A DNA stretch of 64,000 bases, taken from contig NZ_JACSRD010000137.1 of NCBI RefSeq assembly GCF_014879935.1, positions 1-64,000 on the forward strand, read 5' to 3'. Of this stretch, positions 39,747 to 47,673 are shown one piece after another. Each line of letters begins with the position of its first letter. Within the stretch, counting starts at the first letter, position 1. The position numbers were made by a program, and so were the translations under genes. Under the pieces are notes generated by a model. That model was given only the letters and a program-made list of their open reading frames with translations. It ran no database searches and was not told the DNA's origin. The DNA is from Prosthecobacter sp. (GTDB lineage: Bacteria > Verrucomicrobiota > Verrucomicrobiia > Verrucomicrobiales > Verrucomicrobiaceae).

Positions 39747-42287
39747 ATGGAGCCCATTGCTTATTACATCGTCCACCATGCCCAACAGGCAGGCCCCTTT
39801 ACGCAAGAGCAGTTGCAGGAGATGGTGGCCACGGGAACAATCACGCGCGATCAGGCTGGCTGGCGGATGGGCATGAATGAATGGAGACCACTGGGCGAAT
39901 TGCTCCCAACAATTGTCCCCAGAACCCAGAAACCGAACTTGCAGCCTGCGCCTCCAGTGGTCATGCCAGAGCGGACCGAAGTCAGAAAGAAATCAAGGAC
40001 GTGGCTTTGGGTGACACTGACGGTGCTTGTGTTTCTATTTGGCGCAGGTGCGCTGATTGTCCATGCCATGAGGGCCGTCATCAAGAGAGGCACAGCGGAT
40101 CTGGCCTTTGTTCCACTGCAGGAGGAACGCAGGGAGCATGAGATCAAGTGGAAGAACAACGGGCCAAAATCCATCGGCCCAACTGACCAGCCGGACGGCA
40201 GGAACTTCCAGTTGGTGAGCTATGATTCACCAGCAGGAAAACTTTCAGCGTATCTGACACCAGACCCGAAAGACAGCAAAAGACACCCTGCCATTGTCTG
40301 GGCGCATAGCTCTTCTGGAGGTATCGACGATTCTTGCTGGCTGCCCACGGAAGACGGATACAATCTGTCGGCGCGCGCTTTTCGTGAGAAGGGGATTGTC
40401 ATGATGTGTCCCTCATGGCGGGGCGAAAACGAGAATCCAGGTCGAATCGAGCTGCTCTATGGCGAGGTGGACGATCTGCTGGCCGCCATCGAACATGTCA
40501 AAAGGCTTCCTTATGTGGACCCTGCACAGGTTTACATCGGCGGACACAACGTGGGAGGAACGCTCGTGCTGCTGGCAGCATGCGCCTCAGACCAGTTCCG
40601 CGCGGCATTCTCGTTCGGAGGCATGGTGGACGGAGCTGCAATGCTGCGGAAATCGAAGCACGCCGAGCTGCCTTTCGTCCGCGAATCAGAACGTGATCTC
40701 GAATTGCGCAGCCCTTTGCGTTATGCGGCCTTCATCCGAAGGCCCGTGTTCTACTTCGAGGCCGTCAACTCCTTCGAGCACACTGCAGTCCGGCAGATGG
40801 AGCGTCGTGCACGGCCTCATTTTCAAGCATTTGTGATGCCTGGAACTCATTTCGACATTGTTCACCCGACGACACAATTGATTGCGGAAAAGATCGCAGC
40901 CGGTTCGGAACTCCATTTCACCAACGAGGAGCTGATCCGAAGCCATCGACTGGCCGACTACAACGATCAAAAAGCTCTTCTGGCCAGCCCGATCCATGAT
41001 GACCACGGCCTTTCCGGGGTATTGGCGAAAGCAGTGCCTGGAAACACAAGCTTCCTCACCTTCAGCGATGTCAAGATCCTCGAAAACGCGCTGATCACAT
41101 TCCATGAAAAGAAGGACTTGCGACCGGAGACGATGGTCATGATGGGCAAGATGGCAGCTCTCCGGCAAAGAATCAATGACGCGCAGGTCATCCGGTCATT
41201 CGACGTCAATGTGCCCCATTGGCTCTCCAAGCTGGCGCTCATGCGGCTCCAACTTCCTGCGGAGATAACTCAAGAAGAAGAAAACAGCATGTTCAACATC
41301 ATGCTGGCCGTTGCAGGCACACCCGAAGGCATCGCTGCGGATCTGGTTGCCGAACTTGCAGTCAGAGGTCTTGGACCAGACGCAAAGCTCGAATGGGTCC
41401 GGTTGTTCACCATCTATGACGTCAGGCATTCGCAAACTGGACGCTTTCTCAACGCATTTGCCGGCAGTCCGCCTGGAGGCCCTGTCGGAGAGGCGTTACT
41501 CACACACATCAATCATTTGATTTCACAGGGCTGGGAGGGTGCCAATCCCTACAATTCAGCGCAAGGATCAGGCGTTCTACGAAGTTGGGTGGAGGACAGA
41601 AATCCGAATGAGCTTGTCCGAGCCTGCATCGCAGTACAGATGGCGGCCTTCCTTGATGCTGCGCTCCGTGAAGAGCTGCTTCAGCTTGCACTCAAGCACC
41701 CCAACAAAGCGGTCCACGTGCAGGCAGCGTGGTCAGACGTCAAAAGTGGCGGCACTTGGGGTGTGAAAGCGCTCAAAAACGCCTGCTTGGACATCGAGGT
41801 GTCAACATCGGCCCAAAATTGCCTGAGATCTTTGCTGCTCGAAGACGAAATACCAGAAACAGCCTCCAACCCCGACAACATCGCCAAGTCCACCCTCTCG
41901 CAAATGCTGGCACAACCCGGCCAGCTCGGGACCCAGCCTTTGAGCATTGAAGTTTATGATCAGAGGAATCTGTTCTGGCCGCCAGCCAAGGAGCGGCTCG
42001 ACATCTGGCTCATCAAATTCACCTTCAAGGCCAGGGATCGTGACGAGATCATGACAAGCTACGCTTGCTACTCAAAGAACACACTGTGGTGGTCCTTGCA
42101 GGGAGATCTCAAGCCGGCCTCACCCCAGGAACTCTACCTGCATCTTTGCACCGAGGACCTGGCGTCCAGAGCGCGCAGAGCAGGCACTCCGCTCACGATG
42201 ATAGATGCCAGGAGAAAGGCACTGATGGCACTGCGTGAAAACAATCCAGCTTTCTTTGATTCCGTGCGCGTCTCTGCGAAACCTTGA
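39747..42287 (+). CDS. GYF_2-domain membrane protein with inactivated alpha/beta hydrolase domain (paralogue 1)
   Basis: This 846-residue protein has a GYF_2 (DUF4339) domain at 4-55 (YYIVHHAQQAGPFTQEQLQEM). A Pro-rich linker, one TM helix (about 87-110) and an S9/dienelactone-type alpha/beta hydrolase domain (about 150-390) follow, then a ~450-residue uncharacterised C-terminal region. The nucleophile elbow reads GGHNVGG, with N268 replacing the Ser found in the neighbouring paralogue. The oxyanion loop is HSSSGG instead of HGGFGG. The acid position is E344 versus D350; H368 remains. It is probably catalytically dead with a binding or regulatory role. Codon use is visibly more A/T-rich than that of paralogue 2. 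No Shine-Dalgarno is seen before ATG 39747. Confidence 0.85.
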   Translation: MEPIAYYIVHHAQQAGPFTQEQLQEMVATGTITRDQAGWRMGMNEWRPLGELLPTIVPRTQKPNLQPAPPVVMPERTEVRKKSRTWLWVTLTVLVFLFGAGALIVHAMRAVIKRGTADLAFVPLQEERREHEIKWKNNGPKSIGPTDQPDGRNFQLVSYDSPAGKLSAYLTPDPKDSKRHPAIVWAHSSSGGIDDSCWLPTEDGYNLSARAFREKGIVMMCPSWRGENENPGRIELLYGEVDDLLAAIEHVKRLPYVDPAQVYIGGHNVGGTLVLLAACASDQFRAAFSFGGMVDGAAMLRKSKHAELPFVRESERDLELRSPLRYAAFIRRPVFYFEAVNSFEHTAVRQMERRARPHFQAFVMPGTHFDIVHPTTQLIAEKIAAGSELHFTNEELIRSHRLADYNDQKALLASPIHDDHGLSGVLAKAVPGNTSFLTFSDVKILENALITFHEKKDLRPETMVMMGKMAALRQRINDAQVIRSFDVNVPHWLSKLALMRLQLPAEITQEEENSMFNIMLAVAGTPEGIAADLVAELAVRGLGPDAKLEWVRLFTIYDVRHSQTGRFLNAFAGSPPGGPVGEALLTHINHLISQGWEGANPYNSAQGSGVLRSWVEDRNPNELVRACIAVQMAAFLDAALREELLQLALKHPNKAVHVQAAWSDVKSGGTWGVKALKNACLDIEVSTSAQNCLRSLLLEDEIPETASNPDNIAKSTLSQMLAQPGQLGTQPLSIEVYDQRNLFWPPAKERLDIWLIKFTFKARDRDEIMTSYACYSKNTLWWSLQGDLKPASPQELYLHLCTEDLASRARRAGTPLTMIDARRKALMALRENNPAFFDSVRVSAKP

Positions 42288-42402
42288 GTTACCCTCTGAT
42301 CATCTGCACAGAAATCAGATGGCTGCCTTCTGGCAAGGCATCAGCCCTCCCGAAGAACGTGTCTCGAATAAGACGCGGCCATAGCAAACTCACATCCCAT
42401 TC

Positions 42403-44967
42403 ATGGAACCCATCCCATACCACATCATTCATCAGGGACAGCAGGCCGGGCCGTTCACGATGGAGCAGCTGCAGCAGATGCTGGCAGCCGGGCAGGTCAC
42501 GCCGGATCACATGGTGTGGAAGCCGGGACTGGCGGAGTGGCAGCCACTGAAACGATTTCTTCCACCGCCGCTGCCACCAATCCCCTCCGTTCCAGCACGG
42601 CCGGCCATGCCCGCCCAGGCACCGGTGCTGACCGTCCCTGTGGCAGCCAAGCCGAAGAAGAAGTCGATGGCCTGGCTGTGGGTCACGCTGGCCCTGCTGT
42701 TCATGATCGTGGGAATCGGCGTCGTGGCTGCTTTCCTGGTGAAAGACGTGATGAAGGAAGGCACGGATGAGCTGGCTTTCCGGCCGCTGTTTGAGGAACG
42801 GCAGAACCACTTCCCCCAGTGGCGGGAGTCGAGTTTCGAAGCGGCGGGCCCGGCTGATGTGCCGGACGGCAAGATCTTTGAACTGATCCGTTATCAAAGC
42901 CCAGGCGGCAAAATGGCCGCCTATCTGACGCCGGATCCGAAGGACGGGCAGAGGCATCCGGCGATCGTGTGGGCGCATGGCGGATTCGGCGGCATCGGCA
43001 GCTATTTCTGGGAACCGGCAGGCAAACGCAACGACCAGTCGGCCCGTGCCTTCCGCGAAAAGGGCATCGTGATGATGTGCCCGTCGTGGCGTGGCGAGAA
43101 CGACAATCCCGGCCGCTTCGAGCTGTTCTACAACGAGCTCCGGGACTTCCTCTCAGCCATCGATCACGTGAAAAGGCTGCCCTATGTCGATCCGCAGCGG
43201 GTGTACATCGGCGGACACAGCACTGGCGGCACGATGACGCTGCTGGCGGCTGTCTCCTCAGACCAGTTCCGCGCGGCGTTCTCCTTTGGCGGCATGATCG
43301 ATGGCGTGCAGACGCTGGGCGATGGCGAAGGCTACGGCAACACGCCCTACGATCCGAACTCAAACATCGACCACCGCCTGCGCAGCCCGATGCGCTACGC
43401 CAGCTTCATCCGCAGGCCCACCTTCTACTTTGAAGGCGGCGAGTATTACGACGAGGGCTCGGCGGGATTGATGCAACTGCGTGCGCTGACGCACTTCGAG
43501 TCGTTCCACCTGCCGGGCGATCATTTCGACATCCTGCATCCAATCACGCATCTGATCGCGGAGAAGATCATCCAGGACACAGGTGCGCAGTGCAACATCC
43601 GCTTCACCGAGTCCGAGCTGCGACAGCGCTACAACGCGGCCTTCGCGACGAGCCTGGCCACTGAGCTCAATCGCTGGAGCCAACATGGAGGGAGCCTGGC
43701 CGAGGCCTTGAAGAAGGCCGATCCCGACGATGCCGTGCCACGGACCGAGACGGACATGATCGCGCTCAACCGCGCCGCGGAGCAGATCGTGAAGAAGAAT
43801 GACCTCTCAGCCGGAGCCGCCGCCAGCATCGCCACCCTGGCGGCGATGCGTGACGAGATCGAGGACGAGAAGCTTATCGGATACTTCGACACCTTTGCGA
43901 TGAAACCGCTGGTCGTATGGGCACAGGCGCGGCTGAAGCACCCTGGCCCCTTCAGCAAGGAAGAGGCTGAATCCTATTTCGAGACGCTGGCCGCCCTGGC
44001 GACCTGTGAGAAAGTGGAGGCGGCCGATCTGGTCATCTCAGCCGTCAGAAGCGGAAGGCTGCCGGACACCTATCAGTGGAACAGCGTGTTCAGGACCTAT
44101 GACGAGGAACATCCGCACACGGAGCATCTCATGGCGACTTTCGCGGAGAACCCGCCCGTGACTTTCGCAGGCGTGCTGCTGCTGGACAGCGTGAACCAGC
44201 TCTTTCTCGACGACTGGGACGGAACGAATCCTTTCAACTCACCGCAAGGCGTCGCCGCGCTCAAGAACTGGCTGGAGAGCAGGAACCCTGACTACTACAG
44301 CCACGCGCACAGTGCCGCCCTTGGAACAGCGTTCATCGATGAAAAACTCCGTGCGGAAGTGCTGCCGCTCGCTCTTCAACATCCCGATCTGGCCGTCCGG
44401 ATGGAAGGTGCATGGGCGGATGTGAAGAACGGCGGCTCTCAGGGGCTCACGCTTCTCAAACAAACCTGTCTCGAGTTGCACCAGTCCGATCGTGCGCAGG
44501 GTTACCTGAAGGAGTTGAAGCATGAGCAGGACATCCCGCCGGAGGCGCTGGAGCCGGCTTTTGCCGCGCAGGCCGTGATGTCACGCTGGCTGCAGCATCC
44601 GAACGAGCTGGGGGACGTTCCCAAGAGCATCGAGATCTTCGATCACAAGAAGCTCTTCTGGCCGCCTGCCGGCGAGGAGCGTGAGATGTGGCTCATCAAA
44701 TTCACCTACCAGTTCAAAGACGATGCCGCGCCAAAGACCGGCTACGGCTGCGTGGGCAGCATGACCTGGTCCTCGTTCGAGGAATACCCGACGCCGCCGA
44801 AGCCGGAGGAGCTGTACCTGCACCACTGCGCACTGGAGATGGAGCGTGACGAGAAACGCAGCGAACAGGCCGCCAAGGCCGAGGATGCGAATGCGCGGGC
44901 GCTGAATGCATTGAAAAAGGGCAATCCTGGCGTGTTTGACTCGCTCGCTGTTCCCCCGAAACCCTGA
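42403..44967 (+). CDS. GYF_2-domain membrane protein with alpha/beta hydrolase domain (paralogue 2, intact triad)
   Basis: This 854-residue protein has the same architecture as its upstream neighbour: GYF_2 at 4-55 (YHIIHQGQQAGPFTMEQLQQM), a Pro/Ala linker, a TM helix at about 90-112, a hydrolase domain at about 150-395 and a long C-terminal region (YQWNSVFRTYDEEHPHTE...). The elbow GGHSTGG gives nucleophile S273, with H374 (PGDHFDILHP) and probable acid D350; the HGGFGG loop forms the oxyanion hole. It is probably a membrane-anchored esterase or peptidase. The N-terminal domain should face the cytosol if the N-terminus is inside, putting the hydrolase in the periplasm. Substrate unknown. It is 115 bp after paralogue 1, a tandem duplication. 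Confidence 0.87.
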   Translation: MEPIPYHIIHQGQQAGPFTMEQLQQMLAAGQVTPDHMVWKPGLAEWQPLKRFLPPPLPPIPSVPARPAMPAQAPVLTVPVAAKPKKKSMAWLWVTLALLFMIVGIGVVAAFLVKDVMKEGTDELAFRPLFEERQNHFPQWRESSFEAAGPADVPDGKIFELIRYQSPGGKMAAYLTPDPKDGQRHPAIVWAHGGFGGIGSYFWEPAGKRNDQSARAFREKGIVMMCPSWRGENDNPGRFELFYNELRDFLSAIDHVKRLPYVDPQRVYIGGHSTGGTMTLLAAVSSDQFRAAFSFGGMIDGVQTLGDGEGYGNTPYDPNSNIDHRLRSPMRYASFIRRPTFYFEGGEYYDEGSAGLMQLRALTHFESFHLPGDHFDILHPITHLIAEKIIQDTGAQCNIRFTESELRQRYNAAFATSLATELNRWSQHGGSLAEALKKADPDDAVPRTETDMIALNRAAEQIVKKNDLSAGAAASIATLAAMRDEIEDEKLIGYFDTFAMKPLVVWAQARLKHPGPFSKEEAESYFETLAALATCEKVEAADLVISAVRSGRLPDTYQWNSVFRTYDEEHPHTEHLMATFAENPPVTFAGVLLLDSVNQLFLDDWDGTNPFNSPQGVAALKNWLESRNPDYYSHAHSAALGTAFIDEKLRAEVLPLALQHPDLAVRMEGAWADVKNGGSQGLTLLKQTCLELHQSDRAQGYLKELKHEQDIPPEALEPAFAAQAVMSRWLQHPNELGDVPKSIEIFDHKKLFWPPAGEEREMWLIKFTYQFKDDAAPKTGYGCVGSMTWSSFEEYPTPPKPEELYLHHCALEMERDEKRSEQAAKAEDANARALNALKKGNPGVFDSLAVPPKP

Positions 44968-45047
44968 AGGGCGGCCAAAATCGGCCCAGCCTCACGCAAC
45001 GCATGCAAAGACGTGCAAGACTTCCGCGTTGAGCATTTCACCACACC

Positions 45048-45455
45048 ATGAAACGCACAGCCATCCTCCTCGCCGTACTTGGACTTGTCCCCGCCGCTCT
45101 TCATGCCGCCGAGGATCCTCCCGTCGATTTCGTGAAGCAGGTCAAGCCGATCCTCGCTGACCGCTGCGTGGAGTGTCACAACTCCGAGACGATCTTCGGG
45201 GAACTGAACCTGCAGAACCGGGAACTCGCCTTCCGCAAACGCAAGACGAGTCCGGCAATCGTGGCCGGATCACCCGAGAAGAGCATGCTCTATCTGGCGC
45301 TGACCTTGCCGCCAAAGGACAAGAAGGCCATGCCAGCCACCGGCCACCGCATTCCAAAGGATGAGGTGAACACCATCCGCCAGTGGATCGCAGAAGGCGC
45401 GAAGTGGCCGGAAGGCAAGGACGGCGCGATCTCCGTCAAGCATCCCAAACCGTAA
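45048..45455 (+). CDS. Small secreted PSCyt1-type c-type cytochrome domain protein
   Basis: This 135-residue protein has a signal peptide (MKRTAILLAVLGLVPAALHA). A single planctomycete-type cytochrome c domain follows (DFVKQVKPILADRCVECHNSE, heme motif CVECH), ending IPKDEVNTIRQWIAEGAKW. In this phylum the domain usually sits at the N-terminus of large PSCyt2-PSD1 proteins; here it stands alone. It is 41 bp before the intradiol dioxygenase gene on the same strand and could be a periplasmic electron carrier or sensor acting with it. The start is preceded by CACCACACC, not by a Shine-Dalgarno. Confidence 0.85.
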   Translation: MKRTAILLAVLGLVPAALHAAEDPPVDFVKQVKPILADRCVECHNSETIFGELNLQNRELAFRKRKTSPAIVAGSPEKSMLYLALTLPPKDKKAMPATGHRIPKDEVNTIRQWIAEGAKWPEGKDGAISVKHPKP

Positions 45456-45496
45456 GTCAGGCGATTCTCTGAAACGAAGCTTGTGACGCAGGGTTC

Positions 45497-46267
45497 ATGG
45501 CGCACCACGTCATGAACCCTTTTCACATCCCCCAAAGCCGTCGCGCCTTGCTGCGCAGCCTGCTGCTGACCACCGGCGGCATCATCACGGGCGACCTTTA
45601 TGCCGAGGCGCTCACTCTCACGCCGCGTGCGACCGAAGGGCCGTATTACCCCGATCATCTGCCGCTCGATCAGGACAACGACCTCACACAAATCCTCGGC
45701 GGCAAAGCACCTGCTGGAGGCGTGGTGACGGAGTTTGGTGGTCGTTTGCTCAACGCGGACGGCAAACCGCTCTCCGGTCACATCGTCGAGCTCTGGCAGG
45801 CGGATGTGAACGGCTGCTACATCCACAGCAATGGCACGCAACGTGGCAAGGAGCGTGATCCGAACTTCCAGGGCTTCGGGAAGATCGAGACCAATGCGAA
45901 AGGCGAGTATCGCTTCCGCACGATCAAGCCGGGCCTCTACACCGGACGCACGATCCACTGGCACATCGCTGTCAAAAAAGGCGACCAGCGCTTCCTCACC
46001 ACGCAGCTTTTCATCGCTGGCGTGCCGCAGAATGATCGCGATGGCATCTTGCGTGGCATGGGCTCGGAACAGCAGCGTCTGTCGGTCATTCGCGAGTTCA
46101 AACCGATGAGCAAGGACAGCCAGGAGCTCGTCGGCACCTGGGACATCGTGCTCGGCATGACTCCAGAGGAGCCAGAACAGCGCCGCAGTCCAGGAGGCCG
46201 GCCTCCGCGACGTCGTGCCGCCGGTCAGGACATCAAGGACCTGCTCTTTGGCCCGCCGCCGTTTTGA
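45497..46267 (+). CDS. Exported intradiol ring-cleavage dioxygenase-like protein
   Basis: This 256-residue protein belongs to the protocatechuate 3,4-dioxygenase/catechol 1,2-dioxygenase beta-sandwich fold. The Fe(III) ligands are all present: Y108 (GCYIHSNG), Y138 (EYRFRTIKPGLY), H154 and H156 (TIHWHI). The family opener ATEGPYYPD is at about 44-52. A twin-arginine-like signal (SRRALLRSLLLTTGG) indicates export, common for this class in environmental bacteria. ATG 45497 or 45512 may be the start. The C-terminal tail (EEPEQRRSPGGRPPRRRAAG) is Arg/Pro-rich and unusual. It should open catechol-type rings of plant or humic aromatics with O2; the exact substrate is unknown. Confidence 0.88.
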   Translation: MAHHVMNPFHIPQSRRALLRSLLLTTGGIITGDLYAEALTLTPRATEGPYYPDHLPLDQDNDLTQILGGKAPAGGVVTEFGGRLLNADGKPLSGHIVELWQADVNGCYIHSNGTQRGKERDPNFQGFGKIETNAKGEYRFRTIKPGLYTGRTIHWHIAVKKGDQRFLTTQLFIAGVPQNDRDGILRGMGSEQQRLSVIREFKPMSKDSQELVGTWDIVLGMTPEEPEQRRSPGGRPPRRRAAGQDIKDLLFGPPPF

Positions 46268-46273
46268 TGGCTG

Positions 46274-46852
46274 TCACTTCTTTGCCATCCGCTGCCGCAC
46301 GCACTCGAACAGGCACACGCCGGTCGCGACGCTCACATTCAAACACTCGACTTTGCCGGCCATAGGAATCTTCACGAGAAAATCGCAGTGCTCTCCGGTC
46401 AGGCGGCGCATCCCGGGGCCTTCCGCGCCCATGACGATGCCGATGCCGCCTTTCAGATCGAGATCGTAGAGGCTCTGCGTGGCTTCATCGGCCGTGCCCA
46501 CAAGCCAGACGCCGAGTTCCTTCAGCTTGTCCATGGCACGGGCGAGGTTCGTCACCCGCACCAGCGGGATGTTTTCCGCACCACCGCAGGCCACGCGGAT
46601 GACCGTCTCGCTGATCGGCGCGGATTTGTCCTTCGGCATCACGACCATCGCCACGCCCGCAGCGTCCGCAGTGCGCAGGCAGGCGCCGAGATTGTGGGGG
46701 TCCTGCACGCAATCGAGGATGAGCACCAGCGGGTCTTTTTTGTCCTCGAGGAGCGTGGCGAGATCGCTCTCGTCGTAGGTGCGCACGTTGCCATCGCTCC
46801 TGGCGTGGCGGTTTTGGCGGGCGATGGGCTGGTCGTGTCGGTTCGGGCGCAT
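46274..46852 (-). CDS. SpoU/TrmH-family RNA 2'-O-methyltransferase, short form
   Basis: ATG 46852 gives 192 residues containing the full SPOUT knot: motif 1 [21 protein letters not shown], motif 2 [13 protein letters not shown], motif 3 [16 protein letters not shown]. These bind SAM and methylate ribose 2'-OH of rRNA or tRNA. RlmB and TrmH relatives carry an extra N-terminal substrate-binding domain; here only about 30 basic residues ([18 protein letters not shown]) precede the knot. An upstream open frame to 47281 lacks any family resemblance and runs through the sanA gene, so it is not used. The target RNA is unknown; rlmB-like by sequence. Confidence 0.85.
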   Translation of the reverse strand: MRPNRHDQPIARQNRHARSDGNVRTYDESDLATLLEDKKDPLVLILDCVQDPHNLGACLRTADAAGVAMVVMPKDKSAPISETVIRVACGGAENIPLVRVTNLARAMDKLKELGVWLVGTADEATQSLYDLDLKGGIGIVMGAEGPGMRRLTGEHCDFLVKIPMAGKVECLNVSVATGVCLFECVRQRMAKK

Positions 46853-46945
46853 GAAAAGGGCCTGACATTGGCTGCGGAACCGCGTTTGGCAAAATCTTCG
46901 CGCAGCCAGCTTGCGATCTGTGTGAACTGACGGGAGACGTTTGCC

Positions 46946-47602
46946 ATGGAAGCCGTTTTGAAACGCTGGTGCCTGCGATTCGCCGTCGTGCTGGGCGCAG
47001 TTGTGGTCATGCTGATCTGCGGGAGCGAGTGGCGGATCGCGAACCTGGCGAAGGAACGCTGCCTGGATGACGTGAACGCACTTCCAGAAGCGCCTGCGGC
47101 CGTGGTCCTGGGCGCTTCGCCCACCCTGGCCGATGGCCGGGCGAATCTGTTCTTTCTCCCACGCCTGGAGGCCGCGGCGGCGCTGTTCAATGCGGGCAAG
47201 GTGAAGGCGCTCATCGTCAGCGGTGACAATGGATCGCGGCAATACGATGAACCGACCGAGATGAAGCGCCTTCTGGTGCACCTGGGCGTTCCAGAAACGA
47301 AGATCGTGTGCGATTACGCCGGCTTTCGCACGCTGGACTCGATCGTGCGCGCCAGGGAGGTCTTCGGCCAGCCACGCTTCATCGTTGTTTCACAACGCTT
47401 TCACAATCAGCGGGCTGTTTACCTTGCGAAAGCGTTCGGGATCGACGCTTGGGGCCTCAACGCAAAGGACGTGCCCGTGGCATTGTCCTGGAAGACATTT
47501 CTGCGTGAAAAACTGGCCTGCGTGAAGGCCGTGCTCGATGTGAACGTGCTTCATACACAGCCAAAGTTCCTCGGCGAAAAGGTGGCGGTGCCGGTGGAGT
47601 GA
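46946..47602 (+). CDS. sanA: SanA/YdcF-family (DUF218) membrane protein
   Basis: This 218-residue protein has an N-terminal TM helix ([15 protein letters not shown]). A DUF218 domain follows: [85 protein letters not shown]. These blocks match E. coli SanA closely, including [14 protein letters not shown]. SanA affects envelope barrier function and vancomycin exclusion at high temperature; its biochemical activity is not established. GGGAG upstream of ATG 46946 is a Shine-Dalgarno. It is divergent from the RNA methyltransferase gene. Confidence 0.92.
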   Translation: MEAVLKRWCLRFAVVLGAVVVMLICGSEWRIANLAKERCLDDVNALPEAPAAVVLGASPTLADGRANLFFLPRLEAAAALFNAGKVKALIVSGDNGSRQYDEPTEMKRLLVHLGVPETKIVCDYAGFRTLDSIVRAREVFGQPRFIVVSQRFHNQRAVYLAKAFGIDAWGLNAKDVPVALSWKTFLREKLACVKAVLDVNVLHTQPKFLGEKVAVPVE

Positions 47603-47612
47603 GATGAAATGC

Positions 47613-47637
47613 GGCCGCGTTCTGGCAGTCAGCGGCC
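47613..47637. terminator. GC-rich hairpin between convergent genes
   Basis: GGCCGC (47613-47618) and GCGGCC (47632-47637) form a 6-bp stem with a 13-base loop between the convergent stops of sanA (47602) and the PSCyt protein (47674). No T-tract is present, so terminator function is tentative. Confidence 0.3.
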
Positions 47638-47673
47638 CTCCGCCGCTTTCGCGGCCGGCATGTCGTGAGGATG

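Noticed and set aside
42333-42353. Small stem-loop (TGCCTT/AAGGCA) between the two GYF genes as terminator
   Set aside because: Short stem, no T-tract, and the downstream paralogue may be co-transcribed.
46853-47281. N-terminal extension of the SpoU methyltransferase to 47281
   Set aside because: The extra residues show no family resemblance and are antisense to sanA, which matches its family closely.
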